Source: Natrialbaceae archaeon
Lineage (GTDB): Archaea; Halobacteriota; Halobacteria; Halobacteriales; Natrialbaceae
DNA: 58,875 nucleotides
Assembly: GCA_003559215.1 (NCBI GenBank)
Contig: PWMF01000207.1
Span: 1 to 58,875, forward strand
Direction: 5' to 3'
Made by a program: the position numbers and the translations under genes. The notes under the pieces are model-generated. The model had not been told where the DNA came from and searched no databases. It saw nothing but the letters and a program-made list of their open reading frames with translations. Every line of letters begins with the position of its first letter. Position 1 is the first letter of the stretch. Positions 1 to 8,402 of the stretch are shown here, piece by piece.

Positions 1-505
1 CGCGGGCGACGGCCTCCGCCGTCGCCTTCGAGACCGCGTACGAGCCGTACCCCGGTTTTCCGTTCCGTGCGACCGCACCCGTCGGTACGAGCACCCGCGC
101 ACCCTCGTTGAGATGCGGGAGTGCCTCCCGGATCGTCGCGAACACGCCCCGACCGTTGATCCGCCAGTGATCGTCGAACGCCGAGTACGATTCCCGATCG
201 GTCGGCGTCGCGCCGGCCCCACCGTGGTAGACGCCGGCCGCGGCGACGACGACGTCGATCCCGCCGTTCGCTCCGGTTCTCGAGGCCGTCTCGACCAGCC
301 GTTCGACGTCGAACTCGTCGCGGACGTCCGTCCGGACGCCCGCGGCCGTCGCCCCGCTCTCCTCGAGGTGGTCAATAGTTTCTTCGACCGTGTCGCCGTC
401 TCGAGCGCCGACGACGACGGTCGAACCCTCGCTTGCGAACGCCTCGGCAACGGCCCGTCCGATCCCGCGCGTGCCACCAGTCACGAGAGCTGTCAGCTCG
501 TCCAT
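1..505 (-). CDS. Short-chain dehydrogenase/reductase, 3' part outside window
   Basis: NAD(P)-dependent oxidoreductase of the SDR superfamily; substrate unknown. Reading leftwards from the ATG at 505 gives a Rossmann start with the cofactor motif TGGTRGIG at residues 9-16, an acidic helix, the AAAG core (family NNAG) and a YAVSK motif (YxxxK active site) close to the window edge. The usual catalytic serine about 13 residues before that tyrosine is not visible; the stretch reads PTGAVARNG. About 168 codons are present; a typical SDR has about 250, so the C-terminus lies to the left of position 1. It is divergent from crtD, with about 110 bases between the starts. Confidence 0.85.
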   Translation of the reverse strand, partial: MDELTALVTGGTRGIGRAVAEAFASEGSTVVVGARDGDTVEETIDHLEESGATAAGVRTDVRDEFDVERLVETASRTGANGGIDVVVAAAGVYHGGAGATPTDRESYSAFDDHWRINGRGVFATIREALPHLNEGARVLVPTGAVARNGKPGYGSYAVSKATAEAVAR

Positions 506-616
506 GGATGGGGTAGGGACTGTGGCTACAGGAACCCATCGACGACCGCCCCCGGAGTCCGGAAATCCTCGCGGGGAGGACGTACGTTTATCACCGCGCC
601 GACGTTCAGAGAACGT

Positions 617-2098
617 ATGCAATCGCTTGACGGAGAGTCGGTCGTCGTGATCGGTGCCGGGGTCGGCGGGCTCTCGACGGCCTGCTATCTGGCCGATGCG
701 GGCGCCGACGTGCGGGTCCTCGAGAAGAACGAACAGCTCGGTGGCCGCGCGAGCCGGCTCGAGCGCGACGGGTTCCGGTTCGACATGGGCCCTTCGTGGT
801 ACCTGATGCCCGACGTCTTCGAGCGCTTTTTCGACCACTTCGATCGGACGCCGACCGACTACTACGGGCTGACCCACCTGGATCCGCACTACCGGATCTT
901 CTTCAAGGACGGGGACGAGGTCGACGTCACGCCAGACCTCGAGCGCACCAAGCGGGTCTTCGAGTCCTACGAGGACGGCGCGGGCGAGGCCCTCGAGCGC
1001 TACCTCGAGAAGTCGCGGGAGAACTACGAGGTCGGGATGGAACACTTCGTCTACGAGGACCGGTCGAAGCTCCGGGACTACTTGGATCTCGACGTCGCCA
1101 GACAGGCCCGGGGGCTCTCGCTTCTGGGGTCGATGCAGGGCCACGTCGAGGACTACTTCGACCACCCCAAACTGCAACAGATAATGCAGTACACGCTGGT
1201 CTTCCTCGGGGGATCACCGAAGAACACGCCCGCACTGTACAACCTGATGAGCCACGTCGACTTCAACCTCGGCGTCTGGTACCCCGAGGACGGGATCGGC
1301 GGCGTCATCGACGGAATCGCCGAACTGGGCCGGGAGCTGGGCGTCGAATACGAGACGAACCGCCCCGCGACCGGAATCAAGGGCCGGGAGGGGGCCTTCC
1401 TCGTCGAGACCCCGGAGGGACCGCTGCGGCCGGACCTGGTCGTCAGCAACGCGGATTACCACCACACCGACCAGGAGCTGCTGCCGGACGAGCGCCAGGG
1501 GTACGACGCCGATTACTGGGACTCGCGCACGTACGCTCCCTCCGCGTTCCTGCTGTACCTGGGTGTCGAGGGCAACGTCGACGAGCTCGCCCACCACACG
1601 CTCGTTCTCCCGACCGACTGGGAGGAGCACTTCGAGCAGATCTTCGAGGACCCAGCCTGGCCCGACGATCCCGCCTACTACTGCTGTGTTCCCTCCGAGA
1701 CCGACGACGACGTCGCCCCCGACGGTCACAGCGCCCTGTTCGTGCTCGTTCCGATCGCGCCCGGACTCGAGGACACCCCCGAACAGCGGGAGCAGTACCG
1801 AGAGCTGGTCCTCGACGACCTCGCCGACCACACCGGAACCGACCTCCGGGACCGAATCGCCCTCGAGGAGCAATTCTGTATCGAGGACTTCGCGAACCGG
1901 TACAACAGCTACGAGGGGACGGCGCTGGGGCTGGCCCACACGCTCCGCCAGACGGCCCTCTTCCGGCCCCCTCACCGCGCCAAGCGGGTCGACGGGCTCT
2001 ACATGGTGGGCGGGGATACGACCCCGGGGATCGGCGTCCCGATGTGTCTCATCAGCGGCGAACTGACGGCCGAGGCGGTCCTCGAGGATCACGGGTGA
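617..2098 (+). CDS. crtD: Carotenoid 3,4-desaturase / phytoene desaturase-family enzyme CrtD
   Basis: Flavin-dependent carotenoid desaturase of 493 residues. In haloarchaea the product of the first gene of a crtD-lyeJ-cruF trio introduces the 3,4 double bonds on the way from lycopene to bacterioruberin. The N-terminus has the FAD dinucleotide motif GAGVGGLSTACYLADAG followed by the acidic residue in VLEKNEQLGGR; the C-terminus has the CrtI-family signature MVGGDTTPGIGVPMC. I chose the ATG at 617 because the FAD motif begins about 10 residues later; the open frame upstream overlaps the divergent SDR gene and lacks coding character. lyeJ begins 34 bases after the stop, so the genes are probably cotranscribed. 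The role as CrtD rather than CrtI is inferred from the neighbours. Confidence 0.9.
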   Translation: MQSLDGESVVVIGAGVGGLSTACYLADAGADVRVLEKNEQLGGRASRLERDGFRFDMGPSWYLMPDVFERFFDHFDRTPTDYYGLTHLDPHYRIFFKDGDEVDVTPDLERTKRVFESYEDGAGEALERYLEKSRENYEVGMEHFVYEDRSKLRDYLDLDVARQARGLSLLGSMQGHVEDYFDHPKLQQIMQYTLVFLGGSPKNTPALYNLMSHVDFNLGVWYPEDGIGGVIDGIAELGRELGVEYETNRPATGIKGREGAFLVETPEGPLRPDLVVSNADYHHTDQELLPDERQGYDADYWDSRTYAPSAFLLYLGVEGNVDELAHHTLVLPTDWEEHFEQIFEDPAWPDDPAYYCCVPSETDDDVAPDGHSALFVLVPIAPGLEDTPEQREQYRELVLDDLADHTGTDLRDRIALEEQFCIEDFANRYNSYEGTALGLAHTLRQTALFRPPHRAKRVDGLYMVGGDTTPGIGVPMCLISGELTAEAVLEDHG

Positions 2099-2132
2099 GT
2101 CGAATGCGAGACGTCGCCCGAGGGACTCTTCA

Positions 2133-3020
2133 GTGATGACCGACGACTCGAACCCCGCCGACGCGACCGCCGCGAGCGAGCGCACCGTCGACGAGCTATC
2201 GTACCTGCTCGTCCTCTCGCGACCGCGGTTCTGGCTCTACCTGGCAGGCCCCGTACTGGTCGGGGTCGCCTACGGCGCGTCGTCGGTCGGGGAGCTGTTC
2301 GACCCGGGAGCGGTCGCGCTGTTCGCGTACTTTCTGGTGCCGGCGAACGTCTTCCTCTACGGTGTCAACGATATCTTCGACCGCGAGATCGACGCGGCAA
2401 ACCCGAAGAAGGAGGACCGCGAGGCGCGCTATCGAGGTCAGCGGACGGTCCCGCCCGCGGTCGTGCTGACGGGCGGGCTCGGGCTCGCGTTGTTCCCGCT
2501 CGTGCCGCGGGCGGCCTGGCCCTGGATCGCGGGCTTTCTGGTCCTCGGGGCGGCCTACAGCGCCCCGCCAATGCGGTTCAAGACGACCCCGCTGCTGGAT
2601 TCGCTCTCGAACGGACTCTACATCACCCCCGGAGTCGCGGCGTACGCTGCCGTCGCGGGCTCGCAGCCACCCGTCCTCGCCGTCGTCGGCGGCTGGCTGT
2701 GGGCGATGGGGATGCACACCTTTTCGGCGATCCCCGACATCGAGCCCGACCGGGAAACGGGAATTCGGACGACAGCGACGGCTCTCGGCGAGGGGCGCAC
2801 CTACGCCTACTGCGGCGCGTGCTGGCTCGCGAGCGCAGTTGCGTTCGCCGCGCTCGATCCCCGACTCGGGGCGGCGATGGCGGTCTATCCGCTGCTTGCC
2901 GTCGCGATCACGACCTCGAGTGTGGCCGTCGATCGGGCCTACTGGTGGTTTCCGGCGATCAACACGGTCGTCGGTGCCGCGTTGACGATGGGCGGACTCT
3001 GGGTGATTCTACATGGATGA
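2133..3020 (+). CDS. lyeJ: Lycopene elongase/hydratase (UbiA prenyltransferase), bacterioruberin pathway
   Basis: Membrane prenyltransferase of 295 residues that adds C5 isoprenoid units to both ends of lycopene (C40 to C50) and hydrates the 1,2 double bond, as characterised for Haloarcula LyeJ. UbiA-family signatures are present: the first aspartate-rich motif NDIFDRE at residues 79-85 and the second PDIEPDRE at 201-208, separated by hydrophobic helices; about eight membrane segments are predicted by eye. An ATG-ATG pair starts the frame. The last 8 bases overlap the start of cruF, which indicates translational coupling. The context between crtD and cruF makes the assignment strong. Confidence 0.93.
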   Translation: MMTDDSNPADATAASERTVDELSYLLVLSRPRFWLYLAGPVLVGVAYGASSVGELFDPGAVALFAYFLVPANVFLYGVNDIFDREIDAANPKKEDREARYRGQRTVPPAVVLTGGLGLALFPLVPRAAWPWIAGFLVLGAAYSAPPMRFKTTPLLDSLSNGLYITPGVAAYAAVAGSQPPVLAVVGGWLWAMGMHTFSAIPDIEPDRETGIRTTATALGEGRTYAYCGACWLASAVAFAALDPRLGAAMAVYPLLAVAITTSSVAVDRAYWWFPAINTVVGAALTMGGLWVILHG

Positions 3021-3876
3021 GCTGACGACGGGTCGACCGACCGAGTGGAACCGAGCCGACCTCCAGCAGCGACTCGAGGAAATCATCCGCGAGAACCGGT
3101 TTACGATCGCGGTGGTGTTCCCGGCCATCGGCGCGCTCACGCTGGTCGCCAGCGCCGAAGGGCTACTGCCGGAGCCGCTGGCGTACAACCCTCTGTTGAT
3201 CCTCTTCGGGACAGCCGTGATGCGCTCGCCGCTGGTCGTCGGCCTCCTCCCCCGAATCGGCTGGTGGGCCGCGGGCTGTCTCGGACTCCTGACGGCGTAC
3301 ACGTACGCGATCGAGATCGTCGGCGTGCGGACCGACTGGCCCTACGGCGCCTTCGAGTACACGATCCAGCTCGGGCCGATGCTGCTCGGCGAGGTGCCCC
3401 TGGCGCTGCCGCTGTTTTTCATCCCGCTGGTGCTCAACGCCTACCTGCTGACGCTGCTGGTACTCGGCGGACGGGCCGACAGCGCCCTCGTCCGGATTCC
3501 GGCAGCGATCGCCGCCGTCGTCGCGATCGACCTCGTGCTCGACCCCGCGGCCGTCGCGATCGGGTTCTGGGCGTTCGAGTCGGGCGCCTACTACGGCGTC
3601 CCCGTCTCGAACTACGTCGGCTGGGTAATCTCGGGCACCGTCGCCGTCGTTCTCGTCGATCTCGCGTTCGACCGGGCGGCACTGCTCGAGCGCGTTCGCT
3701 CCTGCGTGTTCATCCTCGACGACCTGGTCAGCTTCGTCCTGTTGTGGGGGACGATCAACCTGCTCTACGGCAACTGGATCGCCGCGGGAGTCGCCGGGCT
3801 GTTCTGTCTGGGGCTGTTCCGGACCGACCGGTACGACCTCGAGATGGTCAGAACGGCGCTCCCGGACGGGAGCTGA
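3013..3876 (+). CDS. cruF: Bisanhydrobacterioruberin hydratase CruF
   Basis: Integral membrane protein of 287 residues, the C50 carotenoid 2'',3''-hydratase that carries out the last step from bisanhydrobacterioruberin to bacterioruberin in Haloarcula. The sequence shows seven to eight hydrophobic segments and the conserved-looking stretch DWPYGAFEYT near residue 113, followed by a charged C-terminus (FRTDRYDLEMV). The start ATG lies inside the end of lyeJ (8-base overlap). Family identity rests on the DUF422/CruF-like layout and gene order crtD-lyeJ-cruF, which is conserved in haloarchaea. Confidence 0.9.
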   Translation: MDELTTGRPTEWNRADLQQRLEEIIRENRFTIAVVFPAIGALTLVASAEGLLPEPLAYNPLLILFGTAVMRSPLVVGLLPRIGWWAAGCLGLLTAYTYAIEIVGVRTDWPYGAFEYTIQLGPMLLGEVPLALPLFFIPLVLNAYLLTLLVLGGRADSALVRIPAAIAAVVAIDLVLDPAAVAIGFWAFESGAYYGVPVSNYVGWVISGTVAVVLVDLAFDRAALLERVRSCVFILDDLVSFVLLWGTINLLYGNWIAAGVAGLFCLGLFRTDRYDLEMVRTALPDGS

Positions 3877-3915
3877 TCGGGTCGGCCCGAGAACTGAGTT
3901 CGGTTTCGGACCGGG

Positions 3916-4061
3916 TCAGACGAAGACGGCGCTGATCGCCGGTCCGAACAGGATCAGTACGACGATCGCGAGGACCGTCAGGGCCAGCCAAATAGCCAGC
4001 CGGTCGCGGCGAAGCGGGCGTTTTCCTGGTCGAGCTCGAGGGGGTCGTGTTGCGTGCTCAT
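3916..4061 (-). pseudogene. Small single-span membrane protein gene with one-base frameshift
   Basis: The ATG at 4061 opens a frame (MSTQHDPLELDQENAR) that stops after 27 codons. One base missing near 4013-4016 would join it to the other frame reading LRRDRLAIWLALTV then a hydrophobic helix and a stop at 3916-3918. The joined product would be 48 residues: an acidic N-tail and one membrane helix. The 146-base length is one short of a codon multiple. It lies between cruF and crtB, tail to tail with cruF. Whether this is a real mutation or a sequencing error cannot be told from here. I do not recognise the family. Confidence 0.5.
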
Positions 4062-4121
4062 GGCTACTCGTTCGGGCCCACGGACAACGAAATCACGACC
4101 CCGATATCGGGGGCGTTTAAA

Positions 4122-5072
4122 TTAGCGCGTCGGAACGCGGTCGCCGTGCTCGGGACCGCGTCGATCCGGCTCGAGGGTCGGAATCGCGGAGACGCGGGCA
4201 AACACCGCCTCCGGATCGCGGTTCCAGTGCCAGTGCCAGCGGGTCTTCGCGAGACACGTGAGTTTCCGTACCGTCGACAGCGACGGCTCCGCCGAGAGCA
4301 CGTCATACTCCCGGTTACGGATAACCGCGTGGTGTTCGGCGTACAGCACCGCCGCGAGCAACACCGGCAGCTGACAGTCCTCGGGCAGGTAGCGAATGCC
4401 GGCGACCCCCTCGCGGTAGAGATTCTCGGTTCGGCGCAGTTCCTCGGCCATCGCGTCCCGGAACGACTCGGAGTACTCGAGAGCCTCAATCTGGCTCTCC
4501 GGAACGTCGTGGGCCCGCAGTGTCTCCCGGGGGAGGTAGATCCGGTCGAGCTCGAGGACGTCCTCGCGGACGTCCCGCAGGAAGTTCGTCATCTGGAACG
4601 CTTCGCCGAGTTTGACCGCGTGGGGGAGTGCGGTCTCGGGCTCGTCGGGCTCCATGATCGCGGTCATCATCACGCCGACGGAGGCAGCCGAGCCCCGCAT
4701 GTACGTCTCGAGGTCAGCGTAGGTCTCGTACCGGTCAGTGTCGATGTCCGACTCCATCGCGTCGAGGAAGGTGGCGATCTCCGCGTCCTCGATCCCGTAG
4801 CGCTCACAGAGTTCGCGAAACGCCTCAAGAACCGGGTCGTCGGGCTCGGCGCGGCCGAGCGCCTGCGCGCGAAGCGACTCGAGTTCGGCGCGCTGCTCGG
4901 CTGGCGGGACGTCGGCCGCGTCGTCGACGATCTCGTCCGCGATGCGAAAGAACGCGTACAGGACGTGGGTGGCGTTGCGAACTCGCTCGGGGAGAAACCG
5001 CGTCGCGAGGTAGAAGGTCTTCCCGGTCCGCTTCTGGATCGCCTTGCCCGCGTCGATGTGTTCCTGTTGCAT
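4122..5072 (-). CDS. crtB: Phytoene synthase CrtB
   Basis: Squalene/phytoene synthase family, 316 residues. It condenses two geranylgeranyl diphosphates to 15-cis-phytoene, the first committed step of carotenoid synthesis. Both aspartate-rich diphosphate/Mg binding motifs are present: DEIVD at 46-50 and RDVRED at 166-171 within MTNFLRDVREDV, along with the family segment RGSAASVG at 126-133. The start ATG follows a clear TATA-like box at 5151-5160. The gene runs toward cruF, so the whole bacterioruberin route downstream of GGPP (except the phytoene-to-lycopene desaturase, unless crtD also does that) is within 4.5 kb. The C-terminal 40 residues are low-complexity and variable in the family. 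Confidence 0.95.
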   Translation of the reverse strand: MQQEHIDAGKAIQKRTGKTFYLATRFLPERVRNATHVLYAFFRIADEIVDDAADVPPAEQRAELESLRAQALGRAEPDDPVLEAFRELCERYGIEDAEIATFLDAMESDIDTDRYETYADLETYMRGSAASVGVMMTAIMEPDEPETALPHAVKLGEAFQMTNFLRDVREDVLELDRIYLPRETLRAHDVPESQIEALEYSESFRDAMAEELRRTENLYREGVAGIRYLPEDCQLPVLLAAVLYAEHHAVIRNREYDVLSAEPSLSTVRKLTCLAKTRWHWHWNRDPEAVFARVSAIPTLEPDRRGPEHGDRVPTR

Positions 5073-5150
5073 TTGCGACTCCAGCCGTCCGACGGTCGCC
5101 CGTCCGGAGGCGCCGCCCGACAGCGATCAGGAGTAACAGATACGACAGAC

Positions 5151-5160
5151 ATATATAAAA
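5151..5160 (-). promoter_or_regulatory. TATA-like box upstream of crtB
   Basis: On the minus strand the sequence reads TTTTATATAT, a good match to the haloarchaeal TATA box. It ends 79 bases before the crtB ATG, which would leave a 5' leader of about 50 bases. It is the only AT-rich run between crtB and the end of the upstream gene, so it is the likely crtB promoter and a possible target for carotenoid regulation. Confidence 0.6.
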
Positions 5161-5245
5161 CTACTACCCCTCACTGGGATGGCTTCTCCGCCGAGTCCCG
5201 GCGAGACGGGGCCGAAACCGGACGATGCTGCCGGCTCGAGCGGGG

Positions 5246-6487
5246 CTACTTCTCGTAGCTCGCCTCGAGGAGTTCGTCCGCGAGCATCGGGATGAACGCC
5301 CCGATGTCGGTAACCATCCCGATCGCCTGGGCGCTGCCCCGATCCAGCAGCTGGGTGACGGTCGCGGGGTTGATGTCGACGCAGACGGTCTTCGTGGTCG
5401 ACGGGAGGCAGTTGCCAACGGCCACGGAGTGCAGCAGTGTCGAGAGCATGAGTACGAGGTCGGCTTCCTGGGCCTGCTCGCGGATCGCGTCCTGGGCCTC
5501 GATCGAGTCCGTGATCGTATCGGGCAGGGGGCCGTCGTCGCGGATCGAACCCGCGAGCACGTAGGGAACGTCGTTCTGGACGCACTCGTACATCACGCCC
5601 TCGTCGACGACACCCTCCGCGACGGCTTCCTCGATCCCGCCGAGGCGGGCGATCTCGCTGATCGTGTAGATGTGGTGTTTGTGACCCTTCCGGGGATGTT
5701 CCAGGCTCTCGGTGTCGACGCCCAGCGAGGTGCCGTACAGATCCCGCTCGAGGTCGTGGACGGCGAACCCGTTGCCCGCGCTGATCGCGTCGACGTAGCC
5801 CGCTCGAACGAGATGGGCCAGTGCGTCCCGTCCGCCGGAGTGGACGATCGCCGGGCCACAGACCGCGAGGACAGTTCCGTCGTTGGCGTTGACCTCGCGC
5901 ATTTCGTCGGCGATCTCCTCGATGAGCGACGCCGACGGTCGTTCGCTCGAGACCCCACCCTGCATGAACCCGAACGAGCCACCGCCCCCATTCCGGGGGC
6001 GTTCGGGCGGGTCGACCCGGATCCCGGTCTCGCCGGTGACGACGAGGTCGCCCGCCTCGATCGCGTTCAGCACCTTCGTCCGGACCCGAACCCCGTCCTC
6101 GCGGTCGACGACGAGCGCACAGTCCATCTCGACGCCCTCGACGTCGTGCCACTCGCCGTCGACGCGGACGGCCGTCGGGTGGTTCGTCGTCGAGTAGAAG
6201 TCGACCGGAACGATCCCGTCCCCCGGTGCGGCCTCGAGGGTCGCGTCCCGTGGATCGGCCACGGTCGCCCCCTGCTGGTTGAGCTCGTGGAGGATTGCCC
6301 GCAGCTCCTCCTCGGTGTCGGCCATCACTCGCATCCGGCAGTAGGTCTCGGCGTGTTTGTGTCGGCCGACGTCGAACTCCTCGACCTCGAACTCTCCGCC
6401 CATATCCATCACGGCCCCGAAGCAGGCCCCCATCGTCCCCGAATCGATGATGTGCCCCTCGAGCTCCACGGTTCGCGCGACTGTCAT
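5246..6487 (-). CDS. TIGR00300-family protein, archaeal ornithine cyclodeaminase type
   Basis: Protein of 413 residues matching the archaeal LOR/SDH-bifunctional-related family (TIGR00300). A Methanococcus member was shown to be an NAD-dependent ornithine cyclodeaminase making proline from ornithine, unrelated to the classic OCD. Visible features: an N-terminal domain beginning ARTVELEGHIIDSGTMG, the core CGPAIVHSGGRDALAHLV, the segment SAGNGFAVHDLERDLYGTS, and a C-terminal nucleotide-binding part with VLMLSTLLHSVAVGNCLP. Its length fits the family (about 400). It lies upstream of crtB in the same direction but is separated by 170 bases with a promoter. Proline production in a halophile may serve protein synthesis or osmoprotection; that is inference. 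Confidence 0.85.
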   Translation of the reverse strand: MTVARTVELEGHIIDSGTMGACFGAVMDMGGEFEVEEFDVGRHKHAETYCRMRVMADTEEELRAILHELNQQGATVADPRDATLEAAPGDGIVPVDFYSTTNHPTAVRVDGEWHDVEGVEMDCALVVDREDGVRVRTKVLNAIEAGDLVVTGETGIRVDPPERPRNGGGGSFGFMQGGVSSERPSASLIEEIADEMREVNANDGTVLAVCGPAIVHSGGRDALAHLVRAGYVDAISAGNGFAVHDLERDLYGTSLGVDTESLEHPRKGHKHHIYTISEIARLGGIEEAVAEGVVDEGVMYECVQNDVPYVLAGSIRDDGPLPDTITDSIEAQDAIREQAQEADLVLMLSTLLHSVAVGNCLPSTTKTVCVDINPATVTQLLDRGSAQAIGMVTDIGAFIPMLADELLEASYEK

Positions 6488-6591
6488 TGCCGTCCCGTTG
6501 GCGAGCGGGGACCGTCAATCTGTGCGTCTCGGCTCGCGAGCGAGTCGGCCCGGGATCAAGCTATATGAGTCTCCCAGACGTACGGTATCGT

Positions 6592-6744
6592 ATGGCATCC
6601 ACACTCGGTAAGTCGCGGTGTCGAAGCTGCGGGTTCGAGGCGCCCGGCGGCGACGACGCCTGGGTCCGACTCGAGGTCCCGAAGCTCGGTCGGATGACCC
6701 AGTGTCCGGACTGCGGGAGCACCGACGTCATGACCCACCGGTAG
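6592..6744 (+). CDS. Small zinc-ribbon protein
   Basis: 50-residue protein with two CxxC pairs, CRSC and CPDC, about 28 residues apart: a rubredoxin-like zinc ribbon. It ends GSTDVMTHR. The ATG at 6592 was chosen because a TATA-like stretch (aagctatatgag, 6558-6569) lies about 25-33 bases upstream, fitting a leaderless transcript, and because an upstream ATG in frame has no such support. Such mini-proteins are frequent in haloarchaea and often affect stress or regulation; no function can be given. Confidence 0.75.
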   Translation: MASTLGKSRCRSCGFEAPGGDDAWVRLEVPKLGRMTQCPDCGSTDVMTHR

Positions 6745-6784
6745 GGGAGACAGACTCTTGCCCCTCACGACCCTACGGGGCCGC

Positions 6785-7183
6785 ATGAGCAACGAGCCCA
6801 ACGTGCCGACCGACGAGCGGGAGTGGCAAGAGGAGCTCACCGACGAGCAGTACCGCATCCTCCGCGAGGCCGGCACCGAGGCGCCGTTCAGCGGCGAGTA
6901 CGTCGACCACAAGGCGGACGGCAGCTACGCCTGCGTGGGCTGTGGCATCACCCTGTTCGACTCCGAGACGAAATTCGACTCCGGCTGCGGGTGGCCGAGC
7001 TTCTCGGACGTCGACGACGACCGCGTCGAGACCCGCCCCGACAATAGCCACGGAATGCAGCGGACGGAAGTCCTGTGTGCGAACTGCGAGGGCCACCTTG
7101 GCCACGTCTTCGACGACGGTCCCGAGCCCACGGGCAAGCGCTACTGCATCAACTCGGCGGTCCTCGAGTTCGACGGCGAGTAG
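6785..7183 (+). CDS. msrB: Peptide-methionine (R)-S-oxide reductase MsrB
   Basis: Repairs methionine-R-sulfoxide in proteins using thioredoxin-type reductants in the cytoplasm. The 132-residue protein has the complete MsrB fold signatures: zinc-binding CxxC pairs at C50/C53 and C98/C101, the segment SGCGWPSF at 66-73, the [11 protein letters not shown] loop at 103-113, and catalytic cysteine C121 in RYCINS. Length is normal for a stand-alone MsrB. The ATG at 6785 precedes the family N-terminus (EREWQEEL). It lies 40 bases after the zinc-ribbon gene. Confidence 0.96.
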   Translation: MSNEPNVPTDEREWQEELTDEQYRILREAGTEAPFSGEYVDHKADGSYACVGCGITLFDSETKFDSGCGWPSFSDVDDDRVETRPDNSHGMQRTEVLCANCEGHLGHVFDDGPEPTGKRYCINSAVLEFDGE

Positions 7184-7277
7184 CCTGGAGTCGGAGCCGG
7201 CGGCGCCGCGTCGCGAACGCCGACTCGAGTGGAATGCAGGCACTACCCTTTTCGAACGCACGCTCCCAGCACCATCT

Positions 7278-7484
7278 ATGTCGAGTGAACGACCAACCGC
7301 CGAGGAGCTGCGACAGGGACTGACCGTCGAGATCGTACAGGAGGATCAGGACGTCCACTCCGAGGACACCGAGCCGCTGATCGGCGAGGTCGGCACCGTC
7401 TACGAGGACACCCCCCACGGGCCGCACGTCGAGCTGAAAAACGGCGTCGTCGGCCACGTCCAGTCGATCGTCCACGACGAATAG
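7278..7484 (+). CDS. YwbE/DUF2196-family small protein
   Basis: 68-residue protein of the YwbE-like family (DUF2196, TIGR03833). The family core is seen as LRQGLTVEIVQEDQ followed by GEVGTVYEDTPHGPHVELKNG and a closing GHVQSIV, a small beta-barrel-like unit. Family members are usually 60-70 residues, as here. The biochemical role is unknown. It follows msrB in the same direction with a 94-base gap. Confidence 0.85.
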   Translation: MSSERPTAEELRQGLTVEIVQEDQDVHSEDTEPLIGEVGTVYEDTPHGPHVELKNGVVGHVQSIVHDE

Positions 7485-7535
7485 CACCCGACGGGTTTTA
7501 CGTTCCCGGCCGCTCGAGTTCGCCTCGAGTAGTCG

Positions 7536-8390
7536 ATGAGAGGATCACGCTGGCTCGAGGTGGGCCGTCACGTCGCCGCCGTCGCGCGGGAACGACAGAT
7601 CAGCGTCAAGTCGGCGGGGCTGGCCTACCACGCGTTCAACACGCTGGTTCCGCTCGTCATCCTCGTGCTCGTGGGAGCGACGCTCGTCGACGCTCTCGAG
7701 CCGATCCTCGAGGGGGTCGCCGAGACGTTCGGCCTCGAGGACGCGCTGGCCGACGCGGATCTCGAGGAGATCGCTGGCGACCGCGGCGACCGGATCCGCG
7801 CGGCGCTGCTCGCGCTCGCGATCTTGCTGTGGAGTGCGGCCCGTTCGTTTCAGGCGATAAACAGCGCGTTTACCGGCATTTACGGCTCTCGAGAGCACCA
7901 GTCGTACGTGGGGAGCGTGACGACCGTGACCCTCGTGACCGCGGTCAACACGCTGCTCGCGACGATCACGATCGCGCTGGGGGTCGTTCTGGTCGGCGTC
8001 GTCTGGATCAGCCTCCCGGTCCAGGCGGGCGGGCTGCTCGCGGCGGTCGCGAGCGCGATCGGTCTCCTCGTCGCCCTCCCGCTGGTCTTTTTCCCGATGT
8101 ACTACCTGTTCCCGCAGACCGACGTCTCGGTCAGGGAGGTGCTGCCGGGAACGGCGTTCGCGGCCCTCGCCTGGGCGGCGCTGGCGGTCGGCTTTCGGAT
8201 CTACATCGCGACCTCCGAGAGCGTCGCGCTGTTCGGGATCGCCGGCGCCATCCTGCTGATTCTGACGTGGGTCTACCTCGGTGCGCTCTGCCTGCTGGTA
8301 GGCGCCATCGTAAACGCGGTGCTCGCCGGCCGCGTCGACCCCGACGACGAGTGGCTGCCGCCGGAGGAACTCGAACTCCCGGACCGCTGA
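7536..8390 (+). CDS. YihY/BrkB family inner-membrane protein
   Basis: Integral membrane protein of 284 residues from the YihY/virulence factor BrkB family. The N-terminus (VAREROI-type segment with ISVKSAGLAYHAFNTLVPL) matches the family start, where an amphipathic region precedes the first membrane helix; six hydrophobic segments follow, with FFPMYYLFPQTDVS between helices 4 and 5 as is usual. The acidic tail PDDEWLPPEELELPDR is haloarchaeal. It is thought to be a transporter, but no substrate is established. It begins 51 bases after the YwbE-like gene. Confidence 0.9.
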   Translation: MRGSRWLEVGRHVAAVARERQISVKSAGLAYHAFNTLVPLVILVLVGATLVDALEPILEGVAETFGLEDALADADLEEIAGDRGDRIRAALLALAILLWSAARSFQAINSAFTGIYGSREHQSYVGSVTTVTLVTAVNTLLATITIALGVVLVGVVWISLPVQAGGLLAAVASAIGLLVALPLVFFPMYYLFPQTDVSVREVLPGTAFAALAWAALAVGFRIYIATSESVALFGIAGAILLILTWVYLGALCLLVGAIVNAVLAGRVDPDDEWLPPEELELPDR

Positions 8391-8402
8391 CCGCCATTGC
8401 GG

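Noticed and set aside
113-616. 504-base upstream extension of crtD
   Set aside because: It overlaps the divergent SDR gene, lies before the FAD motif, and lacks conserved sequence; the start at 617 fits better.
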